The position numbers and the translations under genes were made by a program. This document shows positions 10,155 through 22,210 of a stretch of 64,000 bases of DNA, piece after piece. Source of the stretch: Acidobacteriota bacterium (lineage in GTDB: Bacteria; Acidobacteriota; UBA6911; RPQK01; JAJDTT01); the NCBI GenBank assembly GCA_022827025.1, contig JAJDTT010000065.1, positions 1 through 64,000 on the forward strand, written 5' to 3'. Numbering within the stretch: position 1 is the stretch's first letter; each line of letters starts with the position of its first letter. Under the pieces are notes generated by a model. That model was not told the origin of the DNA and ran no database searches. It saw only the letters and a program-made list of their open reading frames with translations.

Positions 10155-10178
10155 AGCGGGGGTTTTCCTACCCCCGCT
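10155..10178. repeat. GC-rich hairpin, left-half type of the repeat family at 61.3 kb
   Basis: A perfect stem (AGCGGGGGT / ACCCCCGCT) encloses the loop TTTCCT. The same hairpin, followed by the same CTTCCGGTT, occurs three times at 61315-61619. It lies 29 bases after the TonB receptor stop and could act as a terminator-like or mRNA-stabilising structure, but it has no following T-run. It is treated as a dispersed REP-like element. Confidence 0.7.
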
Positions 10179-10340
10179 TCCGGTTTCCCGGCGAATAGAC
10201 CGGATTTGGCGGCCTCGACTTTCCGGTCCTTTAATCAACTTGGCGCTTATGGACGGCAATCCCCCCAATTACATTCCTCGGTATTCCGATTTTCCGCCTC
10301 CATATCCGACCAGGAACCGGAGCCCGGCCACCAACCCGGC

Positions 10341-10835
10341 TCAACCAGCCGCTGACGGAGGAAGTTCCCCTCCCTCCAACCACCGGACCAACGCCTTGCC
10401 GGGATCGGCGATCTCGTCGATGGACGTGTACCAGTAGGCCTCCCATCCCGTCTCCGGGAGACCCGTGAACAGCATCAGGTTGAGAGGATAGACCTCGCTG
10501 TCGGTGCACCGGCGGAAGTCGTCCCGGAACAGGAACACAGGTTTTGCCCAGGCGATGGCCAAGCCGAGTTCCACCATGACTCCCTCGTCCGGCGGACAGC
10601 CGTTGACCACCCCGAAAAAGCCGTCTGCCTCCCTCACGTCCCGGACATCGGCCTGACCGATCCGGTAGGCCCACCCTGGATTCGCGTGGTCGACCTGGTT
10701 GTTGCGGGCGAATGGTTCCCACACGTCGGCGCCCGCCTCCTCCAACGCGGCCACCAGGAGCGCCAGCGGACCTTCACGCTGCTGCCGGGAAAAACCGTAA
10801 GGATTGGCCAGATACAGAGTCTTCTTGGTGGACAT
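10341..10835 (-). CDS. Nucleoside 2-deoxyribosyltransferase family protein
   Basis: The product is 164 residues. The N-terminal KTLYLANPYGFS is the usual first strand and loop of this family. The catalytic region DEGVMVELGLAIAWAKPVFLFRDDFR contains the conserved Asp/Glu pair, with Glu as expected nucleophile. These enzymes cleave or transfer the N-glycosidic bond of deoxynucleosides in purine and pyrimidine salvage and are cytosolic. ATG 10835 is preferred; a TTG one codon upstream is also possible. It lies 58 bases downstream of the sulfatase-like gene on the same strand. Its exact nucleoside specificity is not visible. Confidence 0.85.
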   Translation of the reverse strand: MSTKKTLYLANPYGFSRQQREGPLALLVAALEEAGADVWEPFARNNQVDHANPGWAYRIGQADVRDVREADGFFGVVNGCPPDEGVMVELGLAIAWAKPVFLFRDDFRRCTDSEVYPLNLMLFTGLPETGWEAYWYTSIDEIADPGKALVRWLEGGELPPSAAG

Positions 10836-10893
10836 CAATCGATTACCTGAGTGTGGCGCCAGCCGATCTCGCCATGCGGGAACGGCCGGCGGG

Positions 10894-13490
10894 TTAATTC
10901 TCCAACGGAGTATGCAACATCACTCCTTCTTCGGTCTGCGCCACGGCAAACGTCCGGACCCGATTGGAACCGTTCCGGATGGCGGACTCCGGGACCAGCG
11001 CCTGGAAACGCCGCCGGCCGTCGGGTCCGTCGAACGTGGGAGCCACGGTGCGGAGAGTTCCGTTCACGGAGACGGCCACGAATTCAACGTCCGGCACCGA
11101 GATCCAGCCTTCGACGGCGGCGGGAATGAAGTCGCTGTCCAGGCGAACCGTCTCGTAGAGGTCCGGATGGTCCAACTCGATACGCAACCCGTCGCGTTCG
11201 GTCACCTGCAGTTGGCTCAGTGGTTTCCCCAACAGCGATTCGGAAGGGCCGAATTTGAACAAGCCGTCCGGACCCGCTTCCCAGGCCAGTTCGCGCAAAC
11301 CCGCGAGAAATTCAGTGGAATGACCCGAATCCCCACGTTCGTCCGGTCCGATCGCGCGATCGATGAGAAAAGACCGCGGCGCCTCCTGGCCGTTGGAACA
11401 CGGCTGTTCGAGTTGGGAGGCGTGCGTTTCCCCCTGCACCGACATCGGTTCGACCGACCATGGGAAACGGAGTGGATAAGCCAACTCGTAGATTCGGTCT
11501 CCGAAAACGGCGAAGCATCGGACCCGCTGTTTCCCCTGGAAGAGTTGCGAATCGAACTTGAGATGGAACCCGGACTGTTCCAGATCATCCTTCTTGTAGT
11601 ACTCGGCCACATCGGGCCGCGGGTGCCGGTTCATCCCCTGATAGACCAGGTCGCCGTCGGCGAACAGCAGGATGGAATCGGCCGGTTTCAGGGTGCGCAT
11701 ATCGGCGGCCCAACCGAAGAAGGACATCTTGCCGTCCCTTTCGACGACGACGTCCAGCAGACTCCAGACACCGCCCTGGCTCACTTCGATCGACGCGCCC
11801 TCCAGGCACACGGTGGTTCGATGGCCCGGGAACTGGAACATGCCGGCGGCAACCGACACCAGGTTCCTGTTCTCCGGACCGCCGGTTTTCACGGCGGGAA
11901 CCCCATCGGTCGGCCACGGGGCCGAAACTCCCAGGATGCCGGCAATGCTGGGAAAGATATCGGTGGTCAGCGTCGCACGATCCGACACCCGGCCCCGCTT
12001 CTGGTTGGGGACCTTGATAATTAAAGGCACGGCCAGAAGGTCCTCGAAGTTGTCCACCGTGATCCGCCTCCTGCTGGCGCCGGGACGAAAGCTGGCCCCG
12101 TGATCCGAGACGACGACGATCAGGCTCCGATCGAAAAGACCGGACGTCCTGAGTTTCCGGAGCAGACGGCCCAGGAGCCGGTCCGCAAAACCGACCTGCA
12201 ACAGGTGACGCTGAAACGCAAGCGTCACCAGAGTCTCGTCACTTCTCCAGACCTCATACTCCAGGAACAAATTCATTTTCCTCGAGGAAATATGGCGTTT
12301 CCCGGACGGGAGGTAGATCCAAGGCGCATGCGGGGTCTGGACGTGAATGAAATTCAGACCAGGCTTCCCCTCTTCCGGGAGCGCTTCGAGGAACGCCTCG
12401 AATTGGCGTACGGGGTGGGCGCTCCACCACTTCTTCGCCTTCGGAAAAGTCCAGCCGTGACGAACGTCCGGCAAACGGGACGTGAGATCCTCGGGAAGAA
12501 CCAGGTGCAGATAGACTGCTGAGAGATCCAATAGGAGCGGAATCACTTTTTGGACGGGGCCCGGTGCCGAACTCGGACATGTGGGACAGAAATGCGTGGC
12601 CGACTCGAAGACGTTGAGCCGGTGCGAGTCCCGCAGCCAGGTGAACAGATTGTTCGGGTACCCGGCCAAATTCGGAAGAATCCCAAGATCTCCTTCCGGG
12701 CGGTTGCCGGTCAGGATGGCAGGCACTGCGTATTGGGTCACGTGGGAAACAGTCGCGGCGTTCCGGTACCAGGTGGCTTGGCCGGCCAGCTCGGCGAAAC
12801 TCGGAAAACGTTCAGAGTCGATTCCGCCCTGACGATTCAGGAGAGATTGCACGGGGAGTTCGTCGAAGACGACCATTATGATGGGGGTGTCCGTCACGCC
12901 GTCTGCCAGCGCGGGCCCGTGAGGCTCGGCGGGAGCAGCAATCCTCCGGACCGATGCTCCGGTCAGGAAAAGGACCGGCACGACCAGCATTGCGGGCGAG
13001 AGAAAGGTCAGGTAACGGCGCAGGGACCGGTAGCGAAGGTAGGCGAGACGGCTCAACCACGCCAGAACCGCCGCGAGTCCAACCAGGAGCAATGCCGGCA
13101 GCTCCGGGATGCGTTTCAGAACCAGCAGTGCGAGCGGAAACACAAACAGTGCGGCGCCTGAGCCGCGGACGCTGAACCTGTCTCCCGCGCTCCGATCCAG
13201 CAACCGTTCGATTGCCGCCACCGCTGCCGGACCGGCCAGGCAGAGGACAAGCACAAGAAGACAAATTTCGGCGACTCCCGCACGGTGGGCGACGAGAAAT
13301 TGAGGATATCGTGACAGCAGATCGAAAACGGGCTGGGCCAGCGACAGGCTGGCCAAAGTTCCAACGTGCAGGAAGCAGGTCCAGGCTCGTGTTGGCCCCA
13401 CATCCAGACCAGAGGTGCCGCGATTCGAGTTCCGGCGGCGCGGCCTGCGGGGCTTTCGGCCGCCGCTCAATATTGCGAGACGCCAACCCT

Positions 13491-13494
<4 letters not shown>
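10894..13494 (-). CDS. Membrane-anchored sulfatase-like (alkaline phosphatase superfamily) protein
   Basis: The product is 866 residues, with several N-terminal membrane segments between about 40 and 185. An alkaline-phosphatase/sulfatase-fold domain starts at about 203 (TPIIMVVFDELP, metal ligand near D211) and contains SDHG at 463-466. The formylglycine motif CxPxR of true sulfatases is absent. The equivalent region reads HVTQYAVPAILTG, with Thr253 a possible nucleophile as in phosphoglycerol transferases. About 300 C-terminal residues form an unassigned beta-rich region. The GTG start overlaps the RecQ stop (GTGA), so translation is probably coupled to RecQ. A cell-envelope phospho- or phosphoglycerol transferase is a reasonable guess, not shown. 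Confidence 0.75.
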
Positions 13495-15860
<2,366 letters not shown>

Positions 15861-16392
15861 GATAATAATATACGAAACTATATTCTGATCCGTCTCGTAG
15901 AACTGTAGAACCTGATGATTCTAAATTATCCCCACTATTGCGAATCGTAGTTCTTTGATGACCCATCCCCAATTGCTGCAGCTATCCGATTAGTGATTCT
16001 TTCGCGTAGTTCCTCTGGTGTCCCCCACACCCAATAGGAGCCGATACCATAGGACATCTTGAAACAACGGCTTATTTAGATCTCTATGACATTGGAAACC
16101 ACTTTAGAAACAGACACTCTAGCAATGACTCAATAACGGACTTGTTTCGGGATTCATCTCGCGTAGCCTTTCACCGGAGCCGGCGCCATTAACTTATAAA
16201 CTACGATGTCCCGGATGCATGGAATATCTCTTCAGCGGATCGCATCCGGCAGCACGACAAACGTATTCGAACGTGGGCCGAAGCGTCGCATTCACGATGT
16301 GTCGAAAGTTCCATGACGTGAGGCGAAATGCCCACATCTGAACGCGTCGCAATCCATAGTACGTCCCGGACGTCCGGCTGGCTTCAATATCC
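15861..16392. other. Intergenic, no gene recognised
   Basis: About 530 bases separate the RecQ start from the end of the SPFH operon; both flanking genes are on the minus strand. The stretch is noticeably more AT-rich than its neighbours. I see no credible coding frame, tRNA or repeat. The part next to RecQ (15861-15890) is very AT-rich and is the likely RecQ promoter region, but no convincing -35/-10 pair could be fixed. Confidence 0.5.
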
Positions 16393-16866
16393 CTAACGAC
16401 CCACATCCCGAATCGACTTGCCAAATTCGTTTTCCCAGTCGCTGACCATCTCGAAATCGCTTTGGGTCACCCTCCAGGATCCGAACTCCCGTTCCAACAG
16501 GAAGGATTGGCGGGTGTTGCGGTCGTTGTAGACCGTCTCGGTCAGGACCCGGACCTGATCCGGACTCAGTTCCTCCTGGCCCAGAATGGCCAGACCCTTG
16601 ACGGCGGTTCCCCGCCTCCTGAGCCACTCCGACAGCCACGGCGCCGAATCCCGCGCCAACAGGTCCTCCAGGCGCCGCCTCAGGTCTCCGCCGAAGCACT
16701 CCTTGAGCGCCTCCACGTCACCGCGCTCCATGGCCTGGACCATGGCGATCAGGACGTCGTCCGGATTCTCTTCCCTTTCCGTTTCCGTGATGGGCGTCTC
16801 GCGCGTGACGAAATAGACGAAGCACCCCAGGATCGCCAGCACGGAGAACCATTTTCTGGATTCCAT
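16393..16866 (-). CDS. Small membrane-anchored NTF2-like/DUF4878-like protein
   Basis: The product is 157 residues. It starts with one hydrophobic segment (WFSVLAILGCFVYFV) and continues as a soluble domain. That domain has the pattern ENPDDVLIAMVQAMERGDVEALKECF near its start and GSWRVTQSDFEMV near its end, the usual layout of NTF2-like small ligand-binding domains that count or bind something outside the membrane. It is the last gene of the SPFH operon: a GGAG-type ribosome site precedes ATG 16866 and the gap to the preceding SPFH gene is 36 bases. Function unknown. Confidence 0.65.
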   Translation of the reverse strand: MESRKWFSVLAILGCFVYFVTRETPITETEREENPDDVLIAMVQAMERGDVEALKECFGGDLRRRLEDLLARDSAPWLSEWLRRRGTAVKGLAILGQEELSPDQVRVLTETVYNDRNTRQSFLLEREFGSWRVTQSDFEMVSDWENEFGKSIRDVGR

Positions 16867-16902
16867 CTCCGTCTCCCCGAAGGTCCGCCTCGCCGGCTTC
16901 CC

Positions 16903-17826
16903 TCAGTCCTCCACCGCGAAGATATCCAGGTCCAGACCCTGCCGGCTTCCGGCATCGTCCAGAATGACCTTGCGGGTGCGGGGCAGGATCTCTTCCATGG
17001 CCTCCAGGAAGAGGCGGGCCGTGGTGACGGTGGGATGGCGCCGGTACTCTCCCCACAGGCTCAGGAAATGCTGCGACTCGCCCTGAGCCCGGTCCACCAC
17101 CTCCCGGCCGTAGATTCGGGCCTGCTGGAGGTTTTCCTGGGCCTGGCCCCGGGTTCGAGGCAACAATTCGCTGGAGTATCCCCGGGCCTCCTGCACGATC
17201 CGGTTCCGGTCCTCCCTGGCGTTGGCCACCTCCAGGAAGGCATCGCGGACCTGTTCGGGAGGACGGACCTGTTCCAGGGCCAGGGCGGTCACGGCCACGC
17301 CCAACGCCAAGCGGTCCGCCTCGTGCTGCAGATCCTCCCGGACGCGATTCTGGATCTCGATGCGGCCCGTGGTGAGCACGTCGTCGACGCCCCGGATCGC
17401 CACGGCTCGAGAGAGGGAACGATAGAGGAGGGCCTCCAGGACCCGGGGAAGATCCTGGGACCGATACAGATACCGGCCCGGGTCCTGGATGTAGTACTGA
17501 ATGGAGGCCCGGAACCGGACCAGGTTCTGGTCGCCGCTCAACAGGGAGTCGTCCTCCGTCAGGACCCGCACTCCCAAGGCCCGGTCCAGATCGGTGCCCC
17601 CGATGGTGAGACGCTGGGCCTCGTTCGTCTTCAACAGGATCACCTCTTCCAGAGGGTACGGAAAGGCGTACTGGAGGCCTGGTTGGATCCGCTCCGGAAG
17701 CAGCCGGCCCAACCGCAACTTCACCGCCTGCCGATCGGTGGGGACATAGTAGATACCGGACGCCAGGTACAGGGCGAGAAACAGTGCCGACAGCAGCAGG
17801 ATGTTCTGTCGCAACCAGGTTCTCAC
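16903..17826 (-). CDS. SPFH/Band 7 protein, HflK/HflC-like (SPFH-1)
   Basis: This 307-residue protein has an N-terminal membrane segment (about 8-26) and then a stomatin/prohibitin-type SPFH domain, recognisable from YYVPTDRQAVKLRLGRL, GLQYAFPYPLEEV and the LVRFRASIQYYIQDP strand. A helical part ends the domain (RNRIVQEARGYSSEL...QAQENLQQARIYGREVV). In E. coli, HflK and HflC form a membrane cage around the FtsH protease. This copy resembles HflK more than HflC. Its GTG start overlaps the stop of SPFH-2 (GTGA), so the two are translationally coupled. It is the third SPFH protein of this operon; no ftsH gene is in the window. Confidence 0.85.
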   Translation of the reverse strand: MRTWLRQNILLLSALFLALYLASGIYYVPTDRQAVKLRLGRLLPERIQPGLQYAFPYPLEEVILLKTNEAQRLTIGGTDLDRALGVRVLTEDDSLLSGDQNLVRFRASIQYYIQDPGRYLYRSQDLPRVLEALLYRSLSRAVAIRGVDDVLTTGRIEIQNRVREDLQHEADRLALGVAVTALALEQVRPPEQVRDAFLEVANAREDRNRIVQEARGYSSELLPRTRGQAQENLQQARIYGREVVDRAQGESQHFLSLWGEYRRHPTVTTARLFLEAMEEILPRTRKVILDDAGSRQGLDLDIFAVED

Positions 17827-18770
17827 CGGGCCAACCTTCCGTTGCGCCCCTCGGTCAGCAGCTTGAGCAACTCCGAGTCGGCCGAGAGGACGGCGGTGGT
17901 CTTGTCGTCCAGGATTCGCTGGTACGCTTCCAGCGTCCTTACCATCTGGTAGAACTCGGGGTCCCGGGAATAGGCCCTTCCGTAGATCCGGGCGGCCTGG
18001 GCGTCCGCCTCGCCCCGGATGATCTCCGTCTGCTTGTAGGCCGCCGAAAGCAGCGCCTCGGCCTGGCGGTCCGCCTCGGCCCGGATCTTGCGGGCCTCCT
18101 CTTCCCCTTCGGCCCGGTATTTCTTGGCGATGCGGTCCCGTTCCGCCCGCATCCGGGCGTAGACGCTCTCGCGGTTCTGGGTGGGCAGATTGATCCGCTT
18201 CACGTCCACGGACGCGATCCGAATTCCGTACCGTTGGCGGGAGATCTCATCGCACTCGCGCGTGAGCTTCTCCATCACCGGCTCCAGGCGAACCTGTTCC
18301 GGGTCCGTGGCCACCAGCTCGGAAAGCTCGGTCCGGCCCAGATCGGCGGAGACCGACGACCACACGATGTCGTGCAAGCGCATCTCGGCCCCGGAGCGAT
18401 CCCCGACCGTGCGCAGGTATTGGAGCGGCTCCTGGACCTGCCAGATCACGTAGGTCTCCACCAGGAGATTCTTCTTGTCCCGGGTCAGATACTCGGACGG
18501 CCGGGGATTGTAGAGATGCAACCGCTTGTCGATGCGCGTGAGCCCCTGGAAAAACCACTTGAAACGGAGTCCCGCCTCCTTGTACTCGGCGACGGGGCGG
18601 CCGAACTGGGTGACCAGGACCATCTCTTCCTCGTTCACCGTGAACAGGCTCCGGTACGCCAGAATCAACAGGACCACGATCCAGAAGGCCTTGTTTCGGA
18701 TCACCTTTCCGGTTCGGATCATCTGCCGTTTTTTCTCACCCTCCGCGGGCGCCTTCACTGGGTAGTGCAT
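17823..18770 (-). CDS. SPFH/Band 7 protein, HflC-like (SPFH-2)
   Basis: The 315-residue product has a short cytoplasmic tail, one membrane segment (FWIVVLLILAYRSLF) and an SPFH domain with FTVNEEEMVLVTQFGRPV, a near-perfect HflC signature. The ETYVIWQVQEPLQYL strand and a long charged helix (RAERDRIAKKYRAEGEEEA) follow, as in HflC. ATG 18770 is chosen: it sits 7 bases after the stop of the ATPase-SPFH fusion and has GGGAG upstream. A longer open frame runs into the fusion gene and is not used; ATG 18722 is the shorter alternative. It probably forms a hetero-oligomer with the neighbouring SPFH subunits. Confidence 0.85.
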   Translation of the reverse strand: MHYPVKAPAEGEKKRQMIRTGKVIRNKAFWIVVLLILAYRSLFTVNEEEMVLVTQFGRPVAEYKEAGLRFKWFFQGLTRIDKRLHLYNPRPSEYLTRDKKNLLVETYVIWQVQEPLQYLRTVGDRSGAEMRLHDIVWSSVSADLGRTELSELVATDPEQVRLEPVMEKLTRECDEISRQRYGIRIASVDVKRINLPTQNRESVYARMRAERDRIAKKYRAEGEEEARKIRAEADRQAEALLSAAYKQTEIIRGEADAQAARIYGRAYSRDPEFYQMVRTLEAYQRILDDKTTAVLSADSELLKLLTEGRNGRLAR

Positions 18771-18777
18771 CTCCGAG

Positions 18778-21700
18778 TCATCTCCCGCTGGAGGAGACCG
18801 CCTTCTCCAGGTCTCCCAAGTTGAACACCGAGTTACGGAACAGCAGCATCTTCCGGCGTCCCGAGCCCTGGTCCAGGATGTACTTCTTTTTGCCCGCCAG
18901 ACCCGCCTCGACAGCCTCCAGGTAGACACGGACCCGGGTCGTCTCGGGAGACTGGCGATAAGCGCCGTAACGCAGTTCGAAGCGGCGGGATTCCCCCTCG
19001 GAACGCCGGACCCGGGAGACCGCATAGGCCCCAGCCTGGATCTGCCTGCCCTGGGCCTCGCCCGCCGCGATGGGCACCCGCTCGTTGGCGTAGGCATGCG
19101 CCTCGTTGATCATGCGGCTCTTCTGCTCCAGGGCGCTGGCCACGTCCCGGAACGCCCCCACCACCTCCAGCGCCGGATGCACGTCCAGGAGCTGGAACGC
19201 CTGGACTCGAACTCCCAAGCCCAGGCGGTCCGCCTCCGATCGCACCATCTCCATCGCCGCGCTCTCGATGGCGCGCCGGTCGAGAGCCAGAATCCGGTCC
19301 AGCTCCATGGTGGCCGCCACCTGGCGCAAGGCGCTCTCGCACAGGAACTGCAAGGTGGATTCCAGGTTCGAACTGGCGAAGAGATACTGGTGGAAGTCGG
19401 CGAGGGTGTAGTGGACGACCGCGTTCACCTCCACCAGGTACTCGTCTCCCGTGAGCATGAGCGCCTCGTCTTCCCTCCGCAGATAGCGTCCCTGGCGATG
19501 CTGAATGTTCCACTCGTAGGCGGCTGGCCCCCCTTCGGCCTCGGCCACCGAGTCGGAAATCCGGAAGCCCAGCTCCACGGTGCGGACCTGTGCGGGCCGG
19601 AGGCGGTGGAGGGTCTCCACGGGCCAGGGCGCCACGTAGTGAAGGCCAGGACCCAGCGAACCCTCGACCAGCCGGCCCAGGCGCTGGACCACTCCCACCT
19701 CCTCCGGCGCCAGCATCCGGACCCCGGAGAGCAGGTACACCAGGACGGCCGCCGCCCCGGCCCACCGCAGCAGGGACCCCTTGCGATGGCCCGCCCAGTG
19801 GAGAAAGTGCCGGAAAAGATGGGCCGGATTCCGATGGTGCAGCCAATGGAGGGCATCGTGCTGGAGATGGTGGAGGTCGTGGCGGAAATGGCGGTACCGG
19901 TGGCCCAGGTGGTGCAGCCGGTGGCGAAGCCCGTGGGGAAGAAGCTCCGACGGCCGGCGATCCAACAGCTTGAGGGAATTCATCAGGACCAGGAAGGAGG
20001 ATCCCTGGTGGACGACGGCGGCACCCACGGCGCTCAGGTACCCCCAGAAGGCGGCCATGACCGCGGCCAGGTTGAAGACCAGGCCGAACCAGAAGATGTT
20101 GTCGTGAATGGTCTTGACGGCGCGCCGGCTCATGCGGATCAACGGCTTCAGGCGGTCGAGCCCCCCATCCCCGACCAGCACCACGCCCGACGCTTCGGCG
20201 GCGATATCGGTCCCCGTGTCCCCCATGGCGATGCCCACGTGAGCGGCGGCCAGGGACGGCGAATCGTTGACGCCGTCTCCCACCATGGCCACCCGGAGGC
20301 CTTGGAGCTTGAGCTCCTCCAGGTGGGCCAGCTTCTCCTCCGGGAGCAGCCCGGCGTGCACCTGGGCGAGCCCCACCTCCCGGGCCACCCGAAGGGCCGC
20401 CTTTTCGTTGTCTCCCGTCAAGAGCAGGGACTTCCGGATCCCCAATTGGCGCAGCTCGGCCACCGCCCGGCTCGCCTCCTGCCGGGGCTGATCCTGCAGG
20501 AGGAGGACTCCCGCGGCCTGCTCTTCCCACCCGACCAGGACGGCGATGCCTCCTTCGGACGCGGCTTGATCCAGGACTTCCTGCTCCGGCTTGGAGAGGG
20601 TGACTCCCTGCTGTTCCAGGAATCGCGCGCTGCCGACCAGTACGGTGGGACCCGCCTCATCGCCGGTGGAAGGCACCGTCCCCTTCAGACCCAGACCCGC
20701 ATGCCTTTGGACCGACTCCCCGGGTGAGACGTCGAGGCCCCGGCTCCCGGCCGCCTCGCGAATCGCCTTGGCCAGCAGATGCTCGGAAAAGAACTCCAGG
20801 GAGGCCGCCCAACCCAGGATCGCGTCGGGCCGAAATTCTCCGAAGGGGATCACCCGGACCAGCTCGGGCCGGCCCCGGGTGAGGGTGCCGGTCTTGTCGA
20901 AGGCGAAGCAGTCGATCTTGGAGAGCTCCTCGATCTGGACCCCGCCCCGAACGACGATCCCTTTCCGGGCCAGGGAGCTGATGGTGGCCAGGACCGCCGC
21001 CGGCGTAGCCAGGACCATGGCGCAGGGACAGGCCACGATGAGGATCGCCACGGAGCGCATCCAGTCCCCCGTCACCACGTAGCAGAGGACCGCGATTCCC
21101 AGCACCAGGGGCAGGAACCATTGGGCGTAGCGGTCCGCCGTCCGCTGGATGGGAGCCTTGCTCTCCCGGGCCTGGCGCACCAGATCCACGATCCGGTTCA
21201 ACACCGTGGTTTCGCCCACCTGGCGGGCGCGGACCAGGAGCCGGGCGGTCTGGTTCACGCTGCCGGCGTAGACCTGGTCGCGGACCGACCGCTCCCGGGG
21301 CACCGACTCTCCCGTGATGGAGCTCTCGTCCAGGAGCGATTCCCCCTCCACGATGACGCCGTCCACCGGGACCCGCTCGCCGGGATAGACCACCACCCGG
21401 TCCTCCGGCCGGAGCTCTCCCAGCTCCACCCGCTCCTCGCCGTCGTCGCCCCAGCGGTGGGCCTCCCGGGGCAACAGCGAGAGAAGCCGGGTCAGGTCGG
21501 TGTGGAACCTCTGAGAGGCGTAGGCCTCCAACGTCTCCCCGACGAGCATGATGTAGACCACCTCGGCGGCGGCCAGGTACTCGCCCACGTAGAGGGCGGC
21601 CAGAGCCGCCAGAGTCACCGCCTGATCGGCGCTGATCCGCCGGGAGATCACGTCCTGGAATGCCCGGTGGAAGGTGCTGTACCCGTAGAGGAAGGTCAGG

Positions 21701-21864
21701 ACGATGCCCAGGTCCCAGGGGAAGGGCGAAACGATCCACTCCTGCCAGTAGGCCACCAGGAGCAGGCCCCCCAGGACCAGCCCCGCGAAGCGCCAGCGGA
21801 AGACGGCCCCTTCGTCCAGATGGAAGGTGTGTGCGAGGGGCAGGATCATGGTGGCGCCGTCCAC
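18778..21864 (-). CDS. P1B-type metal ATPase fused through a His-rich helix to an HflK-like SPFH domain
   Basis: This single frame of 1028 residues is unusual. Residues of about 20-635 form a complete P1B heavy-metal ATPase: TGES at 184-187, the intramembrane CPC at 279-281, DKTGT with the phosphorylated Asp323, GDGVND at 529-534, and a last membrane helix reading HQGSSFLVLMNSLKLL. There is no N-terminal heavy-metal-associated domain. The conserved SEHP motif reads SEHL at 360-363. Residues of about 644-694 are a linker with 17 His, spaced so that they line a helix. A new membrane segment follows at about 700-715, then an HflK-like SPFH domain (EEVGVVQRLGRL; NIQHRQGRYLR) to the C-terminus. 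The start is GTG 21864 or ATG 21849. The transported metal cannot be assigned. Confidence 0.88.
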   Translation of the reverse strand: MDGATMILPLAHTFHLDEGAVFRWRFAGLVLGGLLLVAYWQEWIVSPFPWDLGIVLTFLYGYSTFHRAFQDVISRRISADQAVTLAALAALYVGEYLAAAEVVYIMLVGETLEAYASQRFHTDLTRLLSLLPREAHRWGDDGEERVELGELRPEDRVVVYPGERVPVDGVIVEGESLLDESSITGESVPRERSVRDQVYAGSVNQTARLLVRARQVGETTVLNRIVDLVRQARESKAPIQRTADRYAQWFLPLVLGIAVLCYVVTGDWMRSVAILIVACPCAMVLATPAAVLATISSLARKGIVVRGGVQIEELSKIDCFAFDKTGTLTRGRPELVRVIPFGEFRPDAILGWAASLEFFSEHLLAKAIREAAGSRGLDVSPGESVQRHAGLGLKGTVPSTGDEAGPTVLVGSARFLEQQGVTLSKPEQEVLDQAASEGGIAVLVGWEEQAAGVLLLQDQPRQEASRAVAELRQLGIRKSLLLTGDNEKAALRVAREVGLAQVHAGLLPEEKLAHLEELKLQGLRVAMVGDGVNDSPSLAAAHVGIAMGDTGTDIAAEASGVVLVGDGGLDRLKPLIRMSRRAVKTIHDNIFWFGLVFNLAAVMAAFWGYLSAVGAAVVHQGSSFLVLMNSLKLLDRRPSELLPHGLRHRLHHLGHRYRHFRHDLHHLQHDALHWLHHRNPAHLFRHFLHWAGHRKGSLLRWAGAAAVLVYLLSGVRMLAPEEVGVVQRLGRLVEGSLGPGLHYVAPWPVETLHRLRPAQVRTVELGFRISDSVAEAEGGPAAYEWNIQHRQGRYLRREDEALMLTGDEYLVEVNAVVHYTLADFHQYLFASSNLESTLQFLCESALRQVAATMELDRILALDRRAIESAAMEMVRSEADRLGLGVRVQAFQLLDVHPALEVVGAFRDVASALEQKSRMINEAHAYANERVPIAAGEAQGRQIQAGAYAVSRVRRSEGESRRFELRYGAYRQSPETTRVRVYLEAVEAGLAGKKKYILDQGSGRRKMLLFRNSVFNLGDLEKAVSSSGR

Positions 21865-21951
21865 TATACAAGCCGGTCTGGCCGGTTCAAATGCGTCTAA
21901 ATCAAGTCCGCACCGGACTCGCGAAAAAATACGGCGCGAACGGCCGAGGCA

Positions 21952-22188
21952 TCAAGAACGGTTCTGGGCATCTTCGCATTCTCTTCGAGCCTCCGCGCGA
22001 CGATCCTCGATCAGTTCTTTCGAAATGAGTTTGGATCCCGCCGGAACGATTCTGGCGAGCCGTCGCTGTGCCCGTCTCAGCGCCCGCATCTTCGTTGTCA
22101 CAATCACCTCCGAGCCGAGAGTTTCGAAGAAGATGCCCTGGCGCTGTCCGGACACACCAGGCTCCTTACGAAGCGCCGCAGAAATCAC
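21952..22188 (-). pseudogene. Relic of an AbrB/MazE-type antitoxin
   Basis: The frame gives 78 residues from a GTG. It resembles the C-terminal two thirds of small AbrB-fold antitoxins: VISAALRKEPGV matches the usual VIPAALRKELG strand-helix, then GSEVIVTTKM, then ALRRAQRRLARIVPAGSKL and ELIEDRRAEARRE. The similarity continues upstream of the GTG in frame (KKRESGRI) to a TGA with no usable start, so the N-terminus seems to be lost. No toxin gene is adjacent. It may be a decayed antitoxin, or a short functional form; the former seems likelier. Confidence 0.4.
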
Positions 22189-22210
22189 GATCCTGCCACT
22201 TTCCCTCTTT

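Noticed and set aside
10155-10178. Rho-independent terminator after the TonB receptor
   Set aside because: The hairpin is strong but there is no T-run after it and the same element is repeated elsewhere, so it is listed as a repeat.
18770-18778. Interpretation of the SPFH part of the ATPase as a separate gene with a missed start
   Set aside because: No in-frame stop separates the two parts and no ribosome site with a start precedes the SPFH region; the junction is continuous coding sequence.
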